DNA of 64,000 nt from positions 1 through 64,000 of the IMG/VR virus record IMGVR_UViG_3300049729_000211; one strand, 5' to 3'. The notes beneath the pieces were generated by a model that saw only the letters and a list, made by a program, of their open reading frames with translations, was not told the origin of the DNA and made no database searches. This document shows, piece after piece, positions 16,379 through 24,337 of this stretch. The stretch's first letter is position 1. Every line of letters starts with the position of its first letter. The DNA is from a virus. The position numbers were made by a program, and so were the translations under genes.

Positions 16379-16591
16379 ATGTACGACGTTTATGAAGAAA
16401 ACCGTTTCCTCCGCAAACGGGTGTTCCAACTCCAGCTTCAACTGGATGAGGAGGAGCGCAAGCGCAATGAAACCCTCGATCTGTTGATCAAGGGCGAGTC
16501 GATGCGTAGTCGGATGATGCTGAATGCAATCCTCGACGGTTGCATTCCCAACTGTGGCGATAGATTGTCACTTCCCGTTTCTTCAGAGTAA
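16379..16591 (+). CDS. Small coiled-coil protein
   Basis: A 70-residue protein (MYDVYEENRFLRKRVFQLQL) that is almost entirely heptad-like helix. TAGGAGACGAG precedes the ATG. A longer upstream frame overlaps the RlpA-like gene and is less likely. Its TAA is shared with the next promoter. Confidence 0.65.
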   Translation: MYDVYEENRFLRKRVFQLQLQLDEEERKRNETLDLLIKGESMRSRMMLNAILDGCIPNCGDRLSLPVSSE

Positions 16592-16617
16592 CTGATATCT
16601 CATCCCAGAACGTAGAG
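16589..16617 (+). promoter_or_regulatory. Leaderless-type phage promoter
   Basis: TAACTG (16589-16594), 17 nt, GTAGAG (16612-16617), then 6 nt to the ATG at 16624. Confidence 0.7.
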
Positions 16618-16623
16618 TGAGCC

Positions 16624-16866
16624 ATGGACTGGATACCAATCAACACGCAGCAGCCTGAGATCAAGGTGATCCATGAGGAGTATGGCTTTCGTAACGTGGA
16701 GGTCATGCTTGACGACGACCAGATAGCCAAGGCTGAATTCCAGATTTGGAAGGGAGAGCGTGGTTGGATGGTTGAACTCCCTGATGAAGTAGGATTCTAC
16801 GCTGAAGAAAACGGGATGAACAAGTTCAGTCACCCCAAGATCAAGATGTGGAGATATCTAACATGA
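16624..16866 (+). CDS. Small acidic hypothetical protein
   Basis: An 80-residue acidic protein (MDWIPINTQQPEIKVIHEEY) with no recognised domain. Leaderless start. The stop overlaps the next ATG (ATGA). Confidence 0.7.
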   Translation: MDWIPINTQQPEIKVIHEEYGFRNVEVMLDDDQIAKAEFQIWKGERGWMVELPDEVGFYAEENGMNKFSHPKIKMWRYLT

Positions 16867-17387
16867 GTGACGATTTCGAACAGTCCGTACAGGCAAAAGC
16901 CAAGGAGTTGCTCGATCACTTCGCCGCGCTCAATGAGCGTACGAATGCCACTCGCAAGATCGCCTCTCCTCCTGAGGTCGGAATCATCTTCGTCTACGAA
17001 GGTCGCCTCCTCCTTGACACCACTCCTCTGACCGAGGCTGAAGACTTCAACGACAACAAGAACCTCCACTTCAAGGCTCACGCTCGTGGACACGATGCCT
17101 TCTGGAGCCAGCTGCAGCGTTTCGAATTGGTCCCCAAGGATGTCGAGTACGATGCTGTCCCGCGTGGCCGGGTGGTGTTTGATGTCAAGACCGGGAAGTT
17201 CAGCATCTTCCTCGACAAGTGCATCATGAAGGATCAGCGCATGGTGGACAAGATCGAGAACGAGATGAACCTCCCCTCCAGCAAGACGAATCCTCCAGTG
17301 CTTGACTCTCACTACAAGTGCCCGGGATGCAAGCCCAAGAAGTCCCCGGCTCAACTCAAGCAGGAAGAGGAAGACTGGGATTTCTAG
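16863..17387 (+). CDS. Hypothetical protein with C-terminal Cys pair
   Basis: A 174-residue protein (MSDDFEQSVQAKAKELLDHF). The N-terminal 45 residues are helical, the middle has alternating strands (VGIIFVYEGRLLLDT, GRVVFDVKTGKFSIFLDK) and the C-terminus has CPGC followed by a charged tail. No family is recognised. The ATG at 16863 is taken from the ATGA overlap. Confidence 0.7.
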   Translation: MSDDFEQSVQAKAKELLDHFAALNERTNATRKIASPPEVGIIFVYEGRLLLDTTPLTEAEDFNDNKNLHFKAHARGHDAFWSQLQRFELVPKDVEYDAVPRGRVVFDVKTGKFSIFLDKCIMKDQRMVDKIENEMNLPSSKTNPPVLDSHYKCPGCKPKKSPAQLKQEEEDWDF

Positions 17388-17722
17388 TGAAAGACAATCC
17401 TTTGGATGAGTCTGATTACAACAAATTCATGGAAGAACTGAGAAGTCGTCCACCAAACCCTAACAGTGACGCTGGCATACGCATACTGTGCCAAGATAGA
17501 AACAGAAGGTTCTCACCCATTCTTGATGGGAAAATAAACCCAGATTTTGAGGGCAGGATGAGCGACACAGACCGTATTGATCTACTGACAAGAGTGATTC
17601 ATCTTCTCCTGGACAACATCGATTACCAGGCCGGCAATTGTCGGGTCAATGATATGATCGGAGCCGTTCTTCCACCTGAGATCCTCCGTATCGCCAAGGA
17701 AGCAGTGAATGTTCCCAGATGA
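17387..17722 (+). CDS. Hypothetical protein
   Basis: A 111-residue protein read from a GTG that overlaps the preceding TAG (TAGTG). It is rich in Asp and Arg, with a helix near 65-85 (RIDLLTRVIHLLLDNIDYQ). No known domain. Confidence 0.6.
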   Translation: MKDNPLDESDYNKFMEELRSRPPNPNSDAGIRILCQDRNRRFSPILDGKINPDFEGRMSDTDRIDLLTRVIHLLLDNIDYQAGNCRVNDMIGAVLPPEILRIAKEAVNVPR

Positions 17723-17909
17723 CCTTCCTCGATTCCGTGACTTCCACCAGACTCTCAGTGAGCGTGGCGAAGAGCGTGAGCCTCGCACTCCCACAGGCCG
17801 CAAGAAGTCCAATCCCAATCTCCAAAACATTCCTATTCCGCGAACTGCTATCGGGAATGAGATCCGCCGTATCATGAAGACGTGGACTGGAGTGACCTAT
17901 GAAAAATGA
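17709..17909 (+). CDS. 66-residue protein containing a DNA polymerase I signature
   Basis: Residues about 28-55 read TGRKKSNPNLQNIPIPRTAI followed by GNEIRRI. This closely matches the stretch just before motif A of family A DNA polymerases (TGRLSS..PNLQNIPIRTE.G..IRR). Nothing else of a polymerase is present, and the phage's own PolA at 51-55 kb has a divergent version of the segment. The gene overlaps both neighbours by about 11-14 nt, as expected for a retained gene. It may be a polymerase relic or a mimic peptide that binds a replication partner. Confidence 0.6.
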   Translation: MFPDDLPRFRDFHQTLSERGEEREPRTPTGRKKSNPNLQNIPIPRTAIGNEIRRIMKTWTGVTYEK

Positions 17910-18516
17910 AGAACGCGATCCACTAGGTGTCGGAAAATATGATGAATTCACAGGTGGAGTCGTCAGCGATCTAGACGTCGTCCTTGATCCCTCCCTCGTG
18001 GAGCCGATCGAAACCAAGACTCTGTCGGAGAGACTTGAGATCGAACTGAACAAGCAGGAAGTCAAGGGAGAAGAGGTCATCCGTCAGCCCAAGAAGTGGC
18101 CGGTTGCAACTGATGAACAGCGAGACACTGCACATGAGCATGACCCTGCTCAGTTCGGCCATGTGGAAGAGGGGGAAGACGAGAGCAGCATCGATTTGGA
18201 CAACTTGTTCAAATCTATTGCTCCGATTGCATCGTTTCCTCGAGAGGAACTGCTCCTCGACGCTCTCAAGGGAGTTCTGGACCTCCACAACAACATTGTC
18301 AGGGCGACTGTTATGTTCCTCGAGGATGACAAGCCTCATGGAGCCTGGAAGCATCTGAATCAGTCCAAAGGCGCGATGGAGTGCCAAGTGGTGGACGTCA
18401 TCCGCGTGTTGTTCAACCACGACAAGGCCACCAGTCTGATTCTGGCTCTCGACATTGAAGAGCCTTCTGCGGAACAGGTCGTGGCTGAAGTACTGGAAGC
18501 ACACGATGTAAATTAG
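17899..18516 (+). CDS. Hypothetical acidic protein
   Basis: A 205-residue protein (MKNEERDPLGVGKYDEFTGG). The first 110 residues are acidic and probably disordered. The C-terminal 95 residues (LLLDALKGVLDLHNNIVRAT onward) are predicted helical. No family is recognised. Its TAG overlaps the promoter of the ligase gene. Confidence 0.7.
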   Translation: MKNEERDPLGVGKYDEFTGGVVSDLDVVLDPSLVEPIETKTLSERLEIELNKQEVKGEEVIRQPKKWPVATDEQRDTAHEHDPAQFGHVEEGEDESSIDLDNLFKSIAPIASFPREELLLDALKGVLDLHNNIVRATVMFLEDDKPHGAWKHLNQSKGAMECQVVDVIRVLFNHDKATSLILALDIEEPSAEQVVAEVLEAHDVN

Positions 18517-18542
18517 CCGATTTGGCTCATTCTTCGGTAGAA
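18514..18542 (+). promoter_or_regulatory. Leaderless-type phage promoter of the ligase
   Basis: TAGCCG (18514-18519), 17 nt, GTAGAA (18537-18542), then 6 nt to the ATG at 18549. Confidence 0.75.
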
Positions 18543-18548
18543 TGAAGT

Positions 18549-19364
18549 ATGAGCCAGATCCGCCTAATGCCAGAGTTGCTTCAAGAAGAGCCGATCTCCT
18601 CTATTCAGAAGTACATCAAGGACAGCCGGTATGGCTTCCAAGAGAAGTACAACGGCAAACGTCGTGTAATCATCCGCGACGGTGGCTATGTCTATTGCTT
18701 GAATAAAGAGAGCGAAGTTCGCGACCTCCCCAGAAGTTTGGCCGCCAAGCTCCTCAGTCATCCTCTTGACAGATTTGTCCTCGACTGCGAACTCATGCAG
18801 GACGAAAGCCTCAAGGTGTTTGATGCGCTCATCCTGGGCAAACACCTGCTGGGCGGCGAAGAGTACACCACTCGCCTGGACATGATCCGCACGGCATTCG
18901 GCAAGTTTGCTTACATCGAAGTTGCTTCGCTTGTAGTCACCGAAAGCGAGAAGAGGCAATTCGCGCAGCGTCTCGAAGGCGAGAATGCTGAGGGCATCGT
19001 AGTTCGCCGCCTGGATGCGACTTACAAGCAGGGTGATTCTCGTCAACATTTTAAGATAAAATTTTGGAAGACAGTTGATACTGTTGTTATCTCATTCGAA
19101 CGTACTGATGCAGCAGGTCATCCTACCAGTGTAAATATCGGATGCTACGACAAGAAAGGTCAGCTTCAACGCATTTCAGGTGCCTCTCTGATAGGCAAAG
19201 ATCCGAGCATTCGTCCTGGATCGGTTTTGGAAGTGAAATTTCTATACTCTACACCCACTGGTCACATAGTTCAACCGGCTATCTTGGGAGTCCGCGATGA
19301 TAAGAGTCCGGCTTCCTGTACGATGGATAAAGTTCTCAAATACCGCAACAAAAACTGGAAGTAA
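18549..19364 (+). CDS. ATP-dependent DNA ligase
   Basis: A 271-residue minimal ATP ligase. EKYNGKR places the adenylated lysine at K33 (motif I). FVLDCEL (motif III), EGIVVRR (motif IV) and HFKIKFWK (motif V) follow in order, and the C-terminal half is an OB fold ending YRNKNWK. There is no N-terminal DNA-binding domain, as in other small phage ligases. With Ku on the same strand it could carry out end joining, or seal replication nicks. It is leaderless, with the ATG directly at the predicted transcription start. Confidence 0.9.
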   Translation: MSQIRLMPELLQEEPISSIQKYIKDSRYGFQEKYNGKRRVIIRDGGYVYCLNKESEVRDLPRSLAAKLLSHPLDRFVLDCELMQDESLKVFDALILGKHLLGGEEYTTRLDMIRTAFGKFAYIEVASLVVTESEKRQFAQRLEGENAEGIVVRRLDATYKQGDSRQHFKIKFWKTVDTVVISFERTDAAGHPTSVNIGCYDKKGQLQRISGASLIGKDPSIRPGSVLEVKFLYSTPTGHIVQPAILGVRDDKSPASCTMDKVLKYRNKNWK

Positions 19365-19407
19365 CTGGCAGTATTAGCCATTCAACTCACAGAATTGTGG
19401 AGTTTGA

Positions 19408-20031
19408 ATGCTTATCTATGTCGTCACCAATTCCATAAATGACAAAGTTTACGTTGGACAACATCGTGGCAATAGAGCAGAACATAGATTAAAGCGACAT
19501 CTATACGAAGCAGCCCATGGTAGTCAAACTCACTTTCATCGAGCCATAAGGAAGTATGGAGCTTCCAATTTCCGGATACAAGTTCTCTGTAACGATGTTG
19601 GATCTTTGAAGGAATTAGACAATCTGGAACGTATCTGGATAATTCTACTTGATTCTAGAAATACAGGGTACAACCTGGCTCGAGGTGGATCATTTGAAAA
19701 TCATGTGGGAGCCAAGGGTTACAAGCACACGGAAATCACTCGTAACCAGATAAGTGTGGCCACTAAAGGAAGACAACCCTCTATTCCCAAAGGTAGTACC
19801 CGGTCTGAAGATTTCAAGAAGAAAATGAGGAAACCGAAATCGAAAGAACACAAGGAGGCTATGAAAGGCCCCAAATCTGCGTCTCACAGAGAGGCTATCA
19901 GAGCATCCAAACAGGTCATTTCAGAAGAAACTAGATACCGGCTTCGAAAATCGGCTATCGCTAGAGGAATTCGTCAAAGATTAGCCAAAACCGAGCATCT
20001 AGCGGTAGAGAACAGTGAGGATACTCCATGA
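19408..20031 (+). CDS. GIY-YIG homing endonuclease
   Basis: A 207-residue endonuclease: MLIYVVTNSINDKVYVGQHRG gives the GIY-YIG core, RAIRKYG the conserved helix, LDNLERIWI the catalytic Glu and GYNLARGG the closing motif. The C-terminal half (TEITRNQISVATKGR, SKEHKEAMKGP) carries NUMOD-like repeats. It lies 43 nt after the ligase. A weak promoter-like TAGCCA and GTGGAG pair precedes it, and GGAG is its ribosome site. Its stop overlaps the next ATG. Confidence 0.85.
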   Translation: MLIYVVTNSINDKVYVGQHRGNRAEHRLKRHLYEAAHGSQTHFHRAIRKYGASNFRIQVLCNDVGSLKELDNLERIWIILLDSRNTGYNLARGGSFENHVGAKGYKHTEITRNQISVATKGRQPSIPKGSTRSEDFKKKMRKPKSKEHKEAMKGPKSASHREAIRASKQVISEETRYRLRKSAIARGIRQRLAKTEHLAVENSEDTP

Positions 20032-20297
20032 GAACTTTTGATGTAATGGAAGACGGAGAAGAACGATCCAAAGCCACCTATTCCGATGGAACTCCTTGGG
20101 TTGGAGATTACTGCAGTTCCGAAGATGCTCTCAAATTGGAGGAGTGTCTACTACAAGTTCTCAACTTCATGGAAAATCCAGCGATAGGCACTTGGCCTTA
20201 TATGGAAGGCACTGGATTTTACGACGACCTTGCCAAGCAGAAGAAGGCGATCCGTAATGTACTGACCGATGTAAGAAAGATTGTGTTCAAGGGATGA
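20028..20297 (+). CDS. Hypothetical protein
   Basis: An 89-residue acidic protein (MRTFDVMEDGEERSKATYSD) coupled by ATGA to the endonuclease before it. No domain is recognised. Confidence 0.65.
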   Translation: MRTFDVMEDGEERSKATYSDGTPWVGDYCSSEDALKLEECLLQVLNFMENPAIGTWPYMEGTGFYDDLAKQKKAIRNVLTDVRKIVFKG

Positions 20298-20300
20298 ATC

Positions 20301-20522
20301 ATGGCCGAATGGAACCAGTGTTTCTATTGTGGACGCACACTGAAGAACCGCAGAGAAATCACCGCAGATCACGTGGAACCGAGTTCGATCGGAGGAGAGA
20401 AAATGGTGACCTCGTGTCGTGAATGTAACAACGCGAAGGGGTTTGAAACGCTGGATTGGTTTCGCGAGTTTTTAGGGGTAGAAAGATTCTTCGGAGAAAA
20501 GCGTGGATGGAAATCGTGGTAA
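20301..20522 (+). CDS. HNH endonuclease, minimal
   Basis: A 73-residue HNH nuclease: C7/C10 and C39/C42 bind zinc, D23-H24 supplies the first His of the motif (ADHVEPSSIGG), and CNNAKG carries the Asn and the closing segment. It is about the smallest complete HNH unit and lacks an added DNA-binding domain. It may be a homing enzyme or a packaging-type nuclease, though it is far from terL. Confidence 0.82.
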   Translation: MAEWNQCFYCGRTLKNRREITADHVEPSSIGGEKMVTSCRECNNAKGFETLDWFREFLGVERFFGEKRGWKSW

Positions 20523-20575
20523 TCAGTTTGACGTTACTCGCCCCTATCCACGATCTGCTCTTCGTAACTTAGCAG

Positions 20576-20653
20576 ATGAGCTCGAGCGGGAAGTGGGATC
20601 AAATGAAGCGTGACGAACATGAGATGCGCGAGTGGATCGTGGGTTTCAACTAA
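20576..20653 (+). CDS. Possible 25-residue peptide
   Basis: ATG at 20576 opens MSSSGKWDQMKRDEHEMREW and stops at TAA 20651-20653. It lies in the 168-nt gap between the HNH and HD genes. It is highly charged and has no clear ribosome site, so coding is only possible. The TAA overlaps a TAACCC promoter-like box for the HD gene (second element ATGGAG, same spacing). Confidence 0.3.
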   Translation: MSSSGKWDQMKRDEHEMREWIVGFN

Positions 20654-20690
20654 CCCAGGAGTATTATAGGCCAATGGAGAGTGCCTTAAT

Positions 20691-21341
20691 ATGCTCATTG
20701 AGAAGTTCTTTGAACTAGCACCGAACCCCAACCAGGTCGAGGTCACAGCTGTCCTCTCAAAACTGCTGACTCAGTACAGTGCACCCCATCGTCACTACCA
20801 CAATCTCATCCATCTTGAATGCGGACTGCACACCTATTTCATGATGTACAGCAAGATCGATGTCACCGATTTCTTCGCATGGGCATATCACGATGTGGTG
20901 TACCATCCTCTCGATTCCGACAATGAGAACAAGAGTGCCGGATACTTCCTCAAGGATTCTGTCGCGCTGGGATTCAACATCGCTAAGAAGGAACAGTGGG
21001 AAGTGGCTGATGTGATCTCCAATAAGATCCTTGAGACGGCTCATGCATCGAAGAGTCACTCTTTTGTGAATGACATGGACCTGTCAACCTTGGGCATGGA
21101 CAAGAGTCAGTACGAGCATTATGCTGATCTCATCCGGCAAGAATACGTTCCTCCTCTTGCCGAAGAAGCCTTCATTCTTGGAAGAATCCAAGTATTGGAG
21201 CGACTGCTGTCTGATGAACACAGTCCAATTTTCTGGGACAGAGAGTTCAAGGACAAATTCGAGGATCAGGCACGGATAAACATGAGTGTGGAAGTAGCCC
21301 AGTTGCAACTCAAGAAAGCTGCAATATCGGAGAAAGTGTGA
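20691..21341 (+). CDS. HD-domain metal-dependent phosphohydrolase-like protein
   Basis: A 216-residue member of the predicted HD phosphohydrolase family: YSAPHRHYHNLIHL supplies the first metal-binding His residues, WAYHDVVYHP the HD pair, DSDNENKSA a family signature and FVNDMDLSTLG the last metal-binding Asp. Related enzymes hydrolyse nucleotides or signalling molecules; no substrate is established for this family. The VWA gene follows 7 nt later. Confidence 0.78.
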   Translation: MLIEKFFELAPNPNQVEVTAVLSKLLTQYSAPHRHYHNLIHLECGLHTYFMMYSKIDVTDFFAWAYHDVVYHPLDSDNENKSAGYFLKDSVALGFNIAKKEQWEVADVISNKILETAHASKSHSFVNDMDLSTLGMDKSQYEHYADLIRQEYVPPLAEEAFILGRIQVLERLLSDEHSPIFWDREFKDKFEDQARINMSVEVAQLQLKKAAISEKV

Positions 21342-21348
21342 GGGAAAG

Positions 21349-22470
21349 ATGGGGAAAGCAAAAGTAACACCGAAGTACCAGCAGTATCTTGGAATCGTCC
21401 GAGATCACTCCGGCTCGATGAGTCATCTTGCTCACGCGGCGGCCAAGGATTACAACACCATCATCGAGGCTCTGAAAGGCGCGGCAGAGTCCAACGGCGT
21501 GAACTCGAATGTATGCGTCGTTCGCTGTGGAGTGGGTCATAGCGGCACCTTCAACTTCGAGAACCTGAACACTCCTCTCAAGGAAATCCAGCCGGTGGTC
21601 AACTACCAGACCGATGGCGGATGGACTCCTCTGTTCGATAGCGTGAACTCTGCCATCGACCAGGTCTCAATGAATGCTGACTCCGACTCCATGCCTGACG
21701 CCTCCTTCCTCGTCATGGCAATCACTGACGGAGTGGACAACAAGTCCGCGATGACGGCCTCTGGTCTGGCGAATCGCATTCAGTCCTTGCAGACCACCGA
21801 CAAGTGGACCTTCGTGTTCCGTGTTCCTATGGGATCCAAGAGGAGACTGGTCAATCTGGGTATCCCTGAGGGCAACATCCTCGAGTGGGTTCAGACTGTT
21901 CAGGGCCTCGAAGAGTCATCGGTCAAGACTGTGGCTGCTGTGTGGACCTACATGGATGAGCAGAGCAGGGGCATCACATCCACTCGCAGCTTCTATGCAA
22001 ACCTGGACGACGTGAAGCCGGCAGAGGTTCGCAAGGAGATGACCAACATCACTGCGAAGGTCAAGTTCTTCAAGGTCGGCAAGCCCAAGCTCGTTATCGG
22101 AGTTTCCACCGGCTCCTATCCGACTTACTCCGTTCGCGACTTCATGGAGCGCAGGACTCGGAGACCCTATCAGCCTGGTTCGGCCTTCTACCAGTTGACC
22201 AAGAGCGAGATTGTTCAGGAGTACAAGCAGATCGCCATTCGGAACAAGAAGTCCTTGGCTGTCTACGTTGGCTCTGAGGCTCGTGAGTTGCTGGGCATCC
22301 CCACGGTAGGCAGCATCCGGTTGAAGCCTGGAAAGACGAAGGAGTTCACCATCTTCATCCAGTCAACCTCCTACAATCGGGTGCTCGTTACTGGGACGGA
22401 AGCCATGTACTACAAGGGTGCGACCTATCAACCCCGGTTGCGCTTCAAGAAAGCTGTCGCCGCCGCATGA
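21349..22470 (+). CDS. von Willebrand factor A domain protein
   Basis: A 373-residue protein. The VWA fold spans about 10-200, with an intact MIDAS: D19-H-S21-G-S23, a Thr in DGGWTPLFDS and Asp in MAITDGVDN. The C-terminal region (about 235-373) contains a beta-rich YVGSEARELLGIP segment of unknown fold. VWA proteins bind partners through a metal ion. It lies between an HD protein and a Lys/Ala-tailed protein. Confidence 0.85.
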   Translation: MGKAKVTPKYQQYLGIVRDHSGSMSHLAHAAAKDYNTIIEALKGAAESNGVNSNVCVVRCGVGHSGTFNFENLNTPLKEIQPVVNYQTDGGWTPLFDSVNSAIDQVSMNADSDSMPDASFLVMAITDGVDNKSAMTASGLANRIQSLQTTDKWTFVFRVPMGSKRRLVNLGIPEGNILEWVQTVQGLEESSVKTVAAVWTYMDEQSRGITSTRSFYANLDDVKPAEVRKEMTNITAKVKFFKVGKPKLVIGVSTGSYPTYSVRDFMERRTRRPYQPGSAFYQLTKSEIVQEYKQIAIRNKKSLAVYVGSEARELLGIPTVGSIRLKPGKTKEFTIFIQSTSYNRVLVTGTEAMYYKGATYQPRLRFKKAVAAA

Positions 22471-22805
22471 TCACAAAAGTCAGCATGATCAGGGAGTACA
22501 AGAAGGTCGTCCGGGAGTGCAAGGCTGAACTCAAGAATTGCTCTCCTGACGACTTGGGCATACCGGCCATCCAGGGGAACATGGCGGCGGCTGAACATTG
22601 GATCAAGTTCCTCTCTGACCCGGATGTACCTGAACAGGGCGATCCGGAATTCGATGCAAAGATGGCGAAGCTGAAAGTCAGGGATGCTGCTCGAGCCAGA
22701 GAGTCCAAACTCGTCAAGAGGGCGGCGGCCAAGGCGGCTGCAAAAGCTGCCAAGGCGGCTGCAAAAGCTGCCAAGGCCAAGAAGAAGTCAGTCACAGTGG
22801 GATAA
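22467..22805 (+). CDS. Hypothetical protein with histone-like Lys/Ala tail
   Basis: A 112-residue protein coupled to the VWA gene by ATGA. The first 80 residues are helical and charged. The tail is a run of Lys/Ala repeats (KRAAAKAAAKAAKAAAKAAK) encoded in part by a 21-bp direct repeat (22731-22751, 22752-22772). Such tails bind nucleic acid or membranes. The gene overlaps the minus-strand gene ending at 22788. Confidence 0.7.
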   Translation: MITKVSMIREYKKVVRECKAELKNCSPDDLGIPAIQGNMAAAEHWIKFLSDPDVPEQGDPEFDAKMAKLKVRDAARARESKLVKRAAAKAAAKAAKAAAKAAKAKKKSVTVG

Positions 22806-23024
22806 CGAATCCTTCACGGATTTCAGTTCTCCCATCAGGACTTGTTCACGCTGTGTGAGTAGAGTGCGATTGAGTTCTGCTGCTCGGATCTTCTCTTCTT
22901 CCAGAACACGAATGGGCTGGCCTTCCACGGTCAGCCCTGAAAGATGAGCAAGTGCCTTACAGATAAGATTGAGGTCTTTGCTGGTGAATTCCAGGGAGTA
23001 CTGTGCTAGTGCTGAGATCTTCAT
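22788..23024 (-). CDS. Hypothetical small helical protein
   Basis: A 78-residue protein (MKISALAQYSLEFTSKDLNL) with an amphipathic helical C-terminus. It converges on, and overlaps by 18 nt, the plus-strand gene. GGTAGAGGATACAAAA before the ATG supplies a ribosome site, and a promoter-like TAACGG / CTAGAA pair lies upstream. Confidence 0.65.
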   Translation of the reverse strand: MKISALAQYSLEFTSKDLNLICKALAHLSGLTVEGQPIRVLEEEKIRAAELNRTLLTQREQVLMGELKSVKDSLSHCD

Positions 23025-23040
23025 TTTTGTATCCTCTACC

Positions 23041-23069
23041 TTCTAGGGTGTGAGAACAGCGATCCGTTA
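23041..23069 (-). promoter_or_regulatory. Variant phage promoter
   Basis: On the minus strand TAACGG begins at 23069 and CTAGAA at 23046, the same 23-nt spacing as the main class but with altered boxes. It serves the gene starting at 23024. Confidence 0.4.
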
Positions 23070-23180
23070 CGCCATCAGCAAAAATAATTCTTCTCAGACC
23101 CTTTATTTTTCCCAGTAACCGAGTAACAATCAGAGTGGCACCAAGAGGTACACGAGTGGATTGAGGTTGGTCATACAGAA

Positions 23181-23306
23181 ATGTGGACTGACTACGCTTG
23201 TGCTTGTGGTGCTCGTCATGAGTGCGATCATCTAGGATGCAACGATCCTGAAAATTGTCCGATCAGGATTATTACTCAAAACGAGAAGAAAGTAGTATAC
23301 TGTTGA
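23181..23306 (+). CDS. Possible Cys-rich mini-protein
   Basis: The ATG at 23181 gives MWTDYACACGARHECDHLGC plus 21 more residues, with five Cys and two His in its first 26 residues, consistent with a single small zinc site. It fills part of a 340-nt gap. The same frame is open for about 60 nt upstream without an ATG, so an unusual start is possible. No clear ribosome site. Confidence 0.45.
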   Translation: MWTDYACACGARHECDHLGCNDPENCPIRIITQNEKKVVYC

Positions 23307-23363
23307 AGTGGAAATCGGTAACATTCGACTGAGACTGAGATTGAGATTGAAAGGAAAAGCAAC

Positions 23364-24149
23364 ATGCCAAAGCTCCACGAACTGCTGGCTGTCCAGGGAA
23401 ACTTGAGCGGACAGTCTACCAAGCTGAGAACTGATCTGTCGGTGCTCTTCAAGAGCAAGAAGCACCACTTCACGGAGACCACGAAGATCTTCATCTCCAG
23501 TGAAGAGGGAACTGCGAAGGAACCAGTTCTCGAAGATCAGCAGAACATTCAGACCACGGTTCTCAAGGAGATCACGTGGATTTGCCCACATCTGGCCAAG
23601 TCTCTCGATGTGGCGTTCCAAGTCGACATGGCCAACACCAAGGCGGCTGCTGACGTCATTCCCGAGGAAGGCGAAGAGCCTCTTCTGCGTAACATTCCAG
23701 CGACCACTCTCCTGCAGTTGGAGAAGAGGGTTGTGGAGTGGAAGGCCATGATCGCAGACATCCCCACCCTGGACCCTGCGAAGGGTTTCGAGGTTGATCC
23801 GAACCACCGGGAAGCCAAGCAGGGCAAGGGCATCTACAAGGCTCGCGAAGTCAAGAAGCCTCGTACGCGCAAGGTCAAGGAAATCATCACGCTGTCGCCG
23901 GCAACGGACAAGTTCGCGGCCAACGTCCAGGTGTATGATGCTGACAAGACCATCGGCCAGACTCAGGAAACTGAGTGGAGTTCCATGATCACCCCGGCTC
24001 TCAAGGCGGATTTGCTGGATCGAGTGGAGACGCTGTTTCGTGCCGTGACCAAGGCTCGCGCCAAGGCCAACGAGTACTCCCTTGAGTCCAAGGAAAAGAT
24101 TGGTTCCACGCTGTTGGAGTACGTTTTCCAGCCGCTGCTTGGAGCCTAA
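23364..24149 (+). CDS. Conserved phage/bacterial protein of unknown function
   Basis: A 261-residue protein (MPKLHELLAVQGNLSGQSTK). Conserved-looking blocks include IQTTVLKEITWI, NTKAAADV, IPATTLLQLEKRV, IPTLDPAKGF, GIYKAREV and EWSSMITPALKADLLDRVE. From memory these recur in a widespread family found in phages and bacteria (possibly DUF7873), which has no assigned activity. AAAGGAAAAGCAAC precedes the ATG and a TATACT -10-like box lies at 23295-23300. Confidence 0.8.
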   Translation: MPKLHELLAVQGNLSGQSTKLRTDLSVLFKSKKHHFTETTKIFISSEEGTAKEPVLEDQQNIQTTVLKEITWICPHLAKSLDVAFQVDMANTKAAADVIPEEGEEPLLRNIPATTLLQLEKRVVEWKAMIADIPTLDPAKGFEVDPNHREAKQGKGIYKAREVKKPRTRKVKEIITLSPATDKFAANVQVYDADKTIGQTQETEWSSMITPALKADLLDRVETLFRAVTKARAKANEYSLESKEKIGSTLLEYVFQPLLGA

Positions 24150-24152
24150 CGA

Positions 24153-24337
24153 GTTGGGTGGACCCGAGAGGGTCAATCCAGGCTAAGACTAACACTCAGG
24201 TGTTTTGGCCTCCCCTCAAAGGGAGTAACCCCAAGACACCTGATCAGACTAAGGCTCAATCCGGCTTCGGAAACCGGACTTAGGCTTTCACCCAAAGGCT
24301 CATCGCGGAGGTAACGATAGTCAATCTAGCAGAACCG
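24153..24337 (+). ncRNA. Candidate 3' part of a permuted group I intron
   Basis: This stretch has no convincing ORF and is full of paired segments: a GACCC/GGGTC hairpin with a GAGA tetraloop (24161-24174) followed by AATCCAGGCTAAG, which resembles the group I Q element; a long hairpin (24198-24208 with 24231-24241); and GACTA (24247-24251 or 24187-24191) with TAGTC (24318-24322), matching the P7 pairing. It ends in G at 24337, as a group I intron should, directly before the tRNA 3' half. GTTGGGTG (24153-24160) is the exact complement of CACCCAAC at 24463-24470 in the other flank. Inferred; no covariance search was done. Confidence 0.5.

Noticed and set aside
22731-22772. 21-bp tandem repeat as a CRISPR-like or attachment site
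   Set aside because: It encodes Lys/Ala repeats in frame in the tail of a protein and has no spacers or tRNA context.
23294-23301. TATACT box as a member of the leaderless promoter class
   Set aside because: The spacing to TTACTC is close, but the ATG is about 60 nt away and the second box lacks GTAGAG, so it was treated as an ordinary possible -10 element.
24198-24241. An intrinsic terminator in the long hairpin upstream of the tRNA half
   Set aside because: No T-run follows, and the hairpin is better explained as part of the structured RNA.
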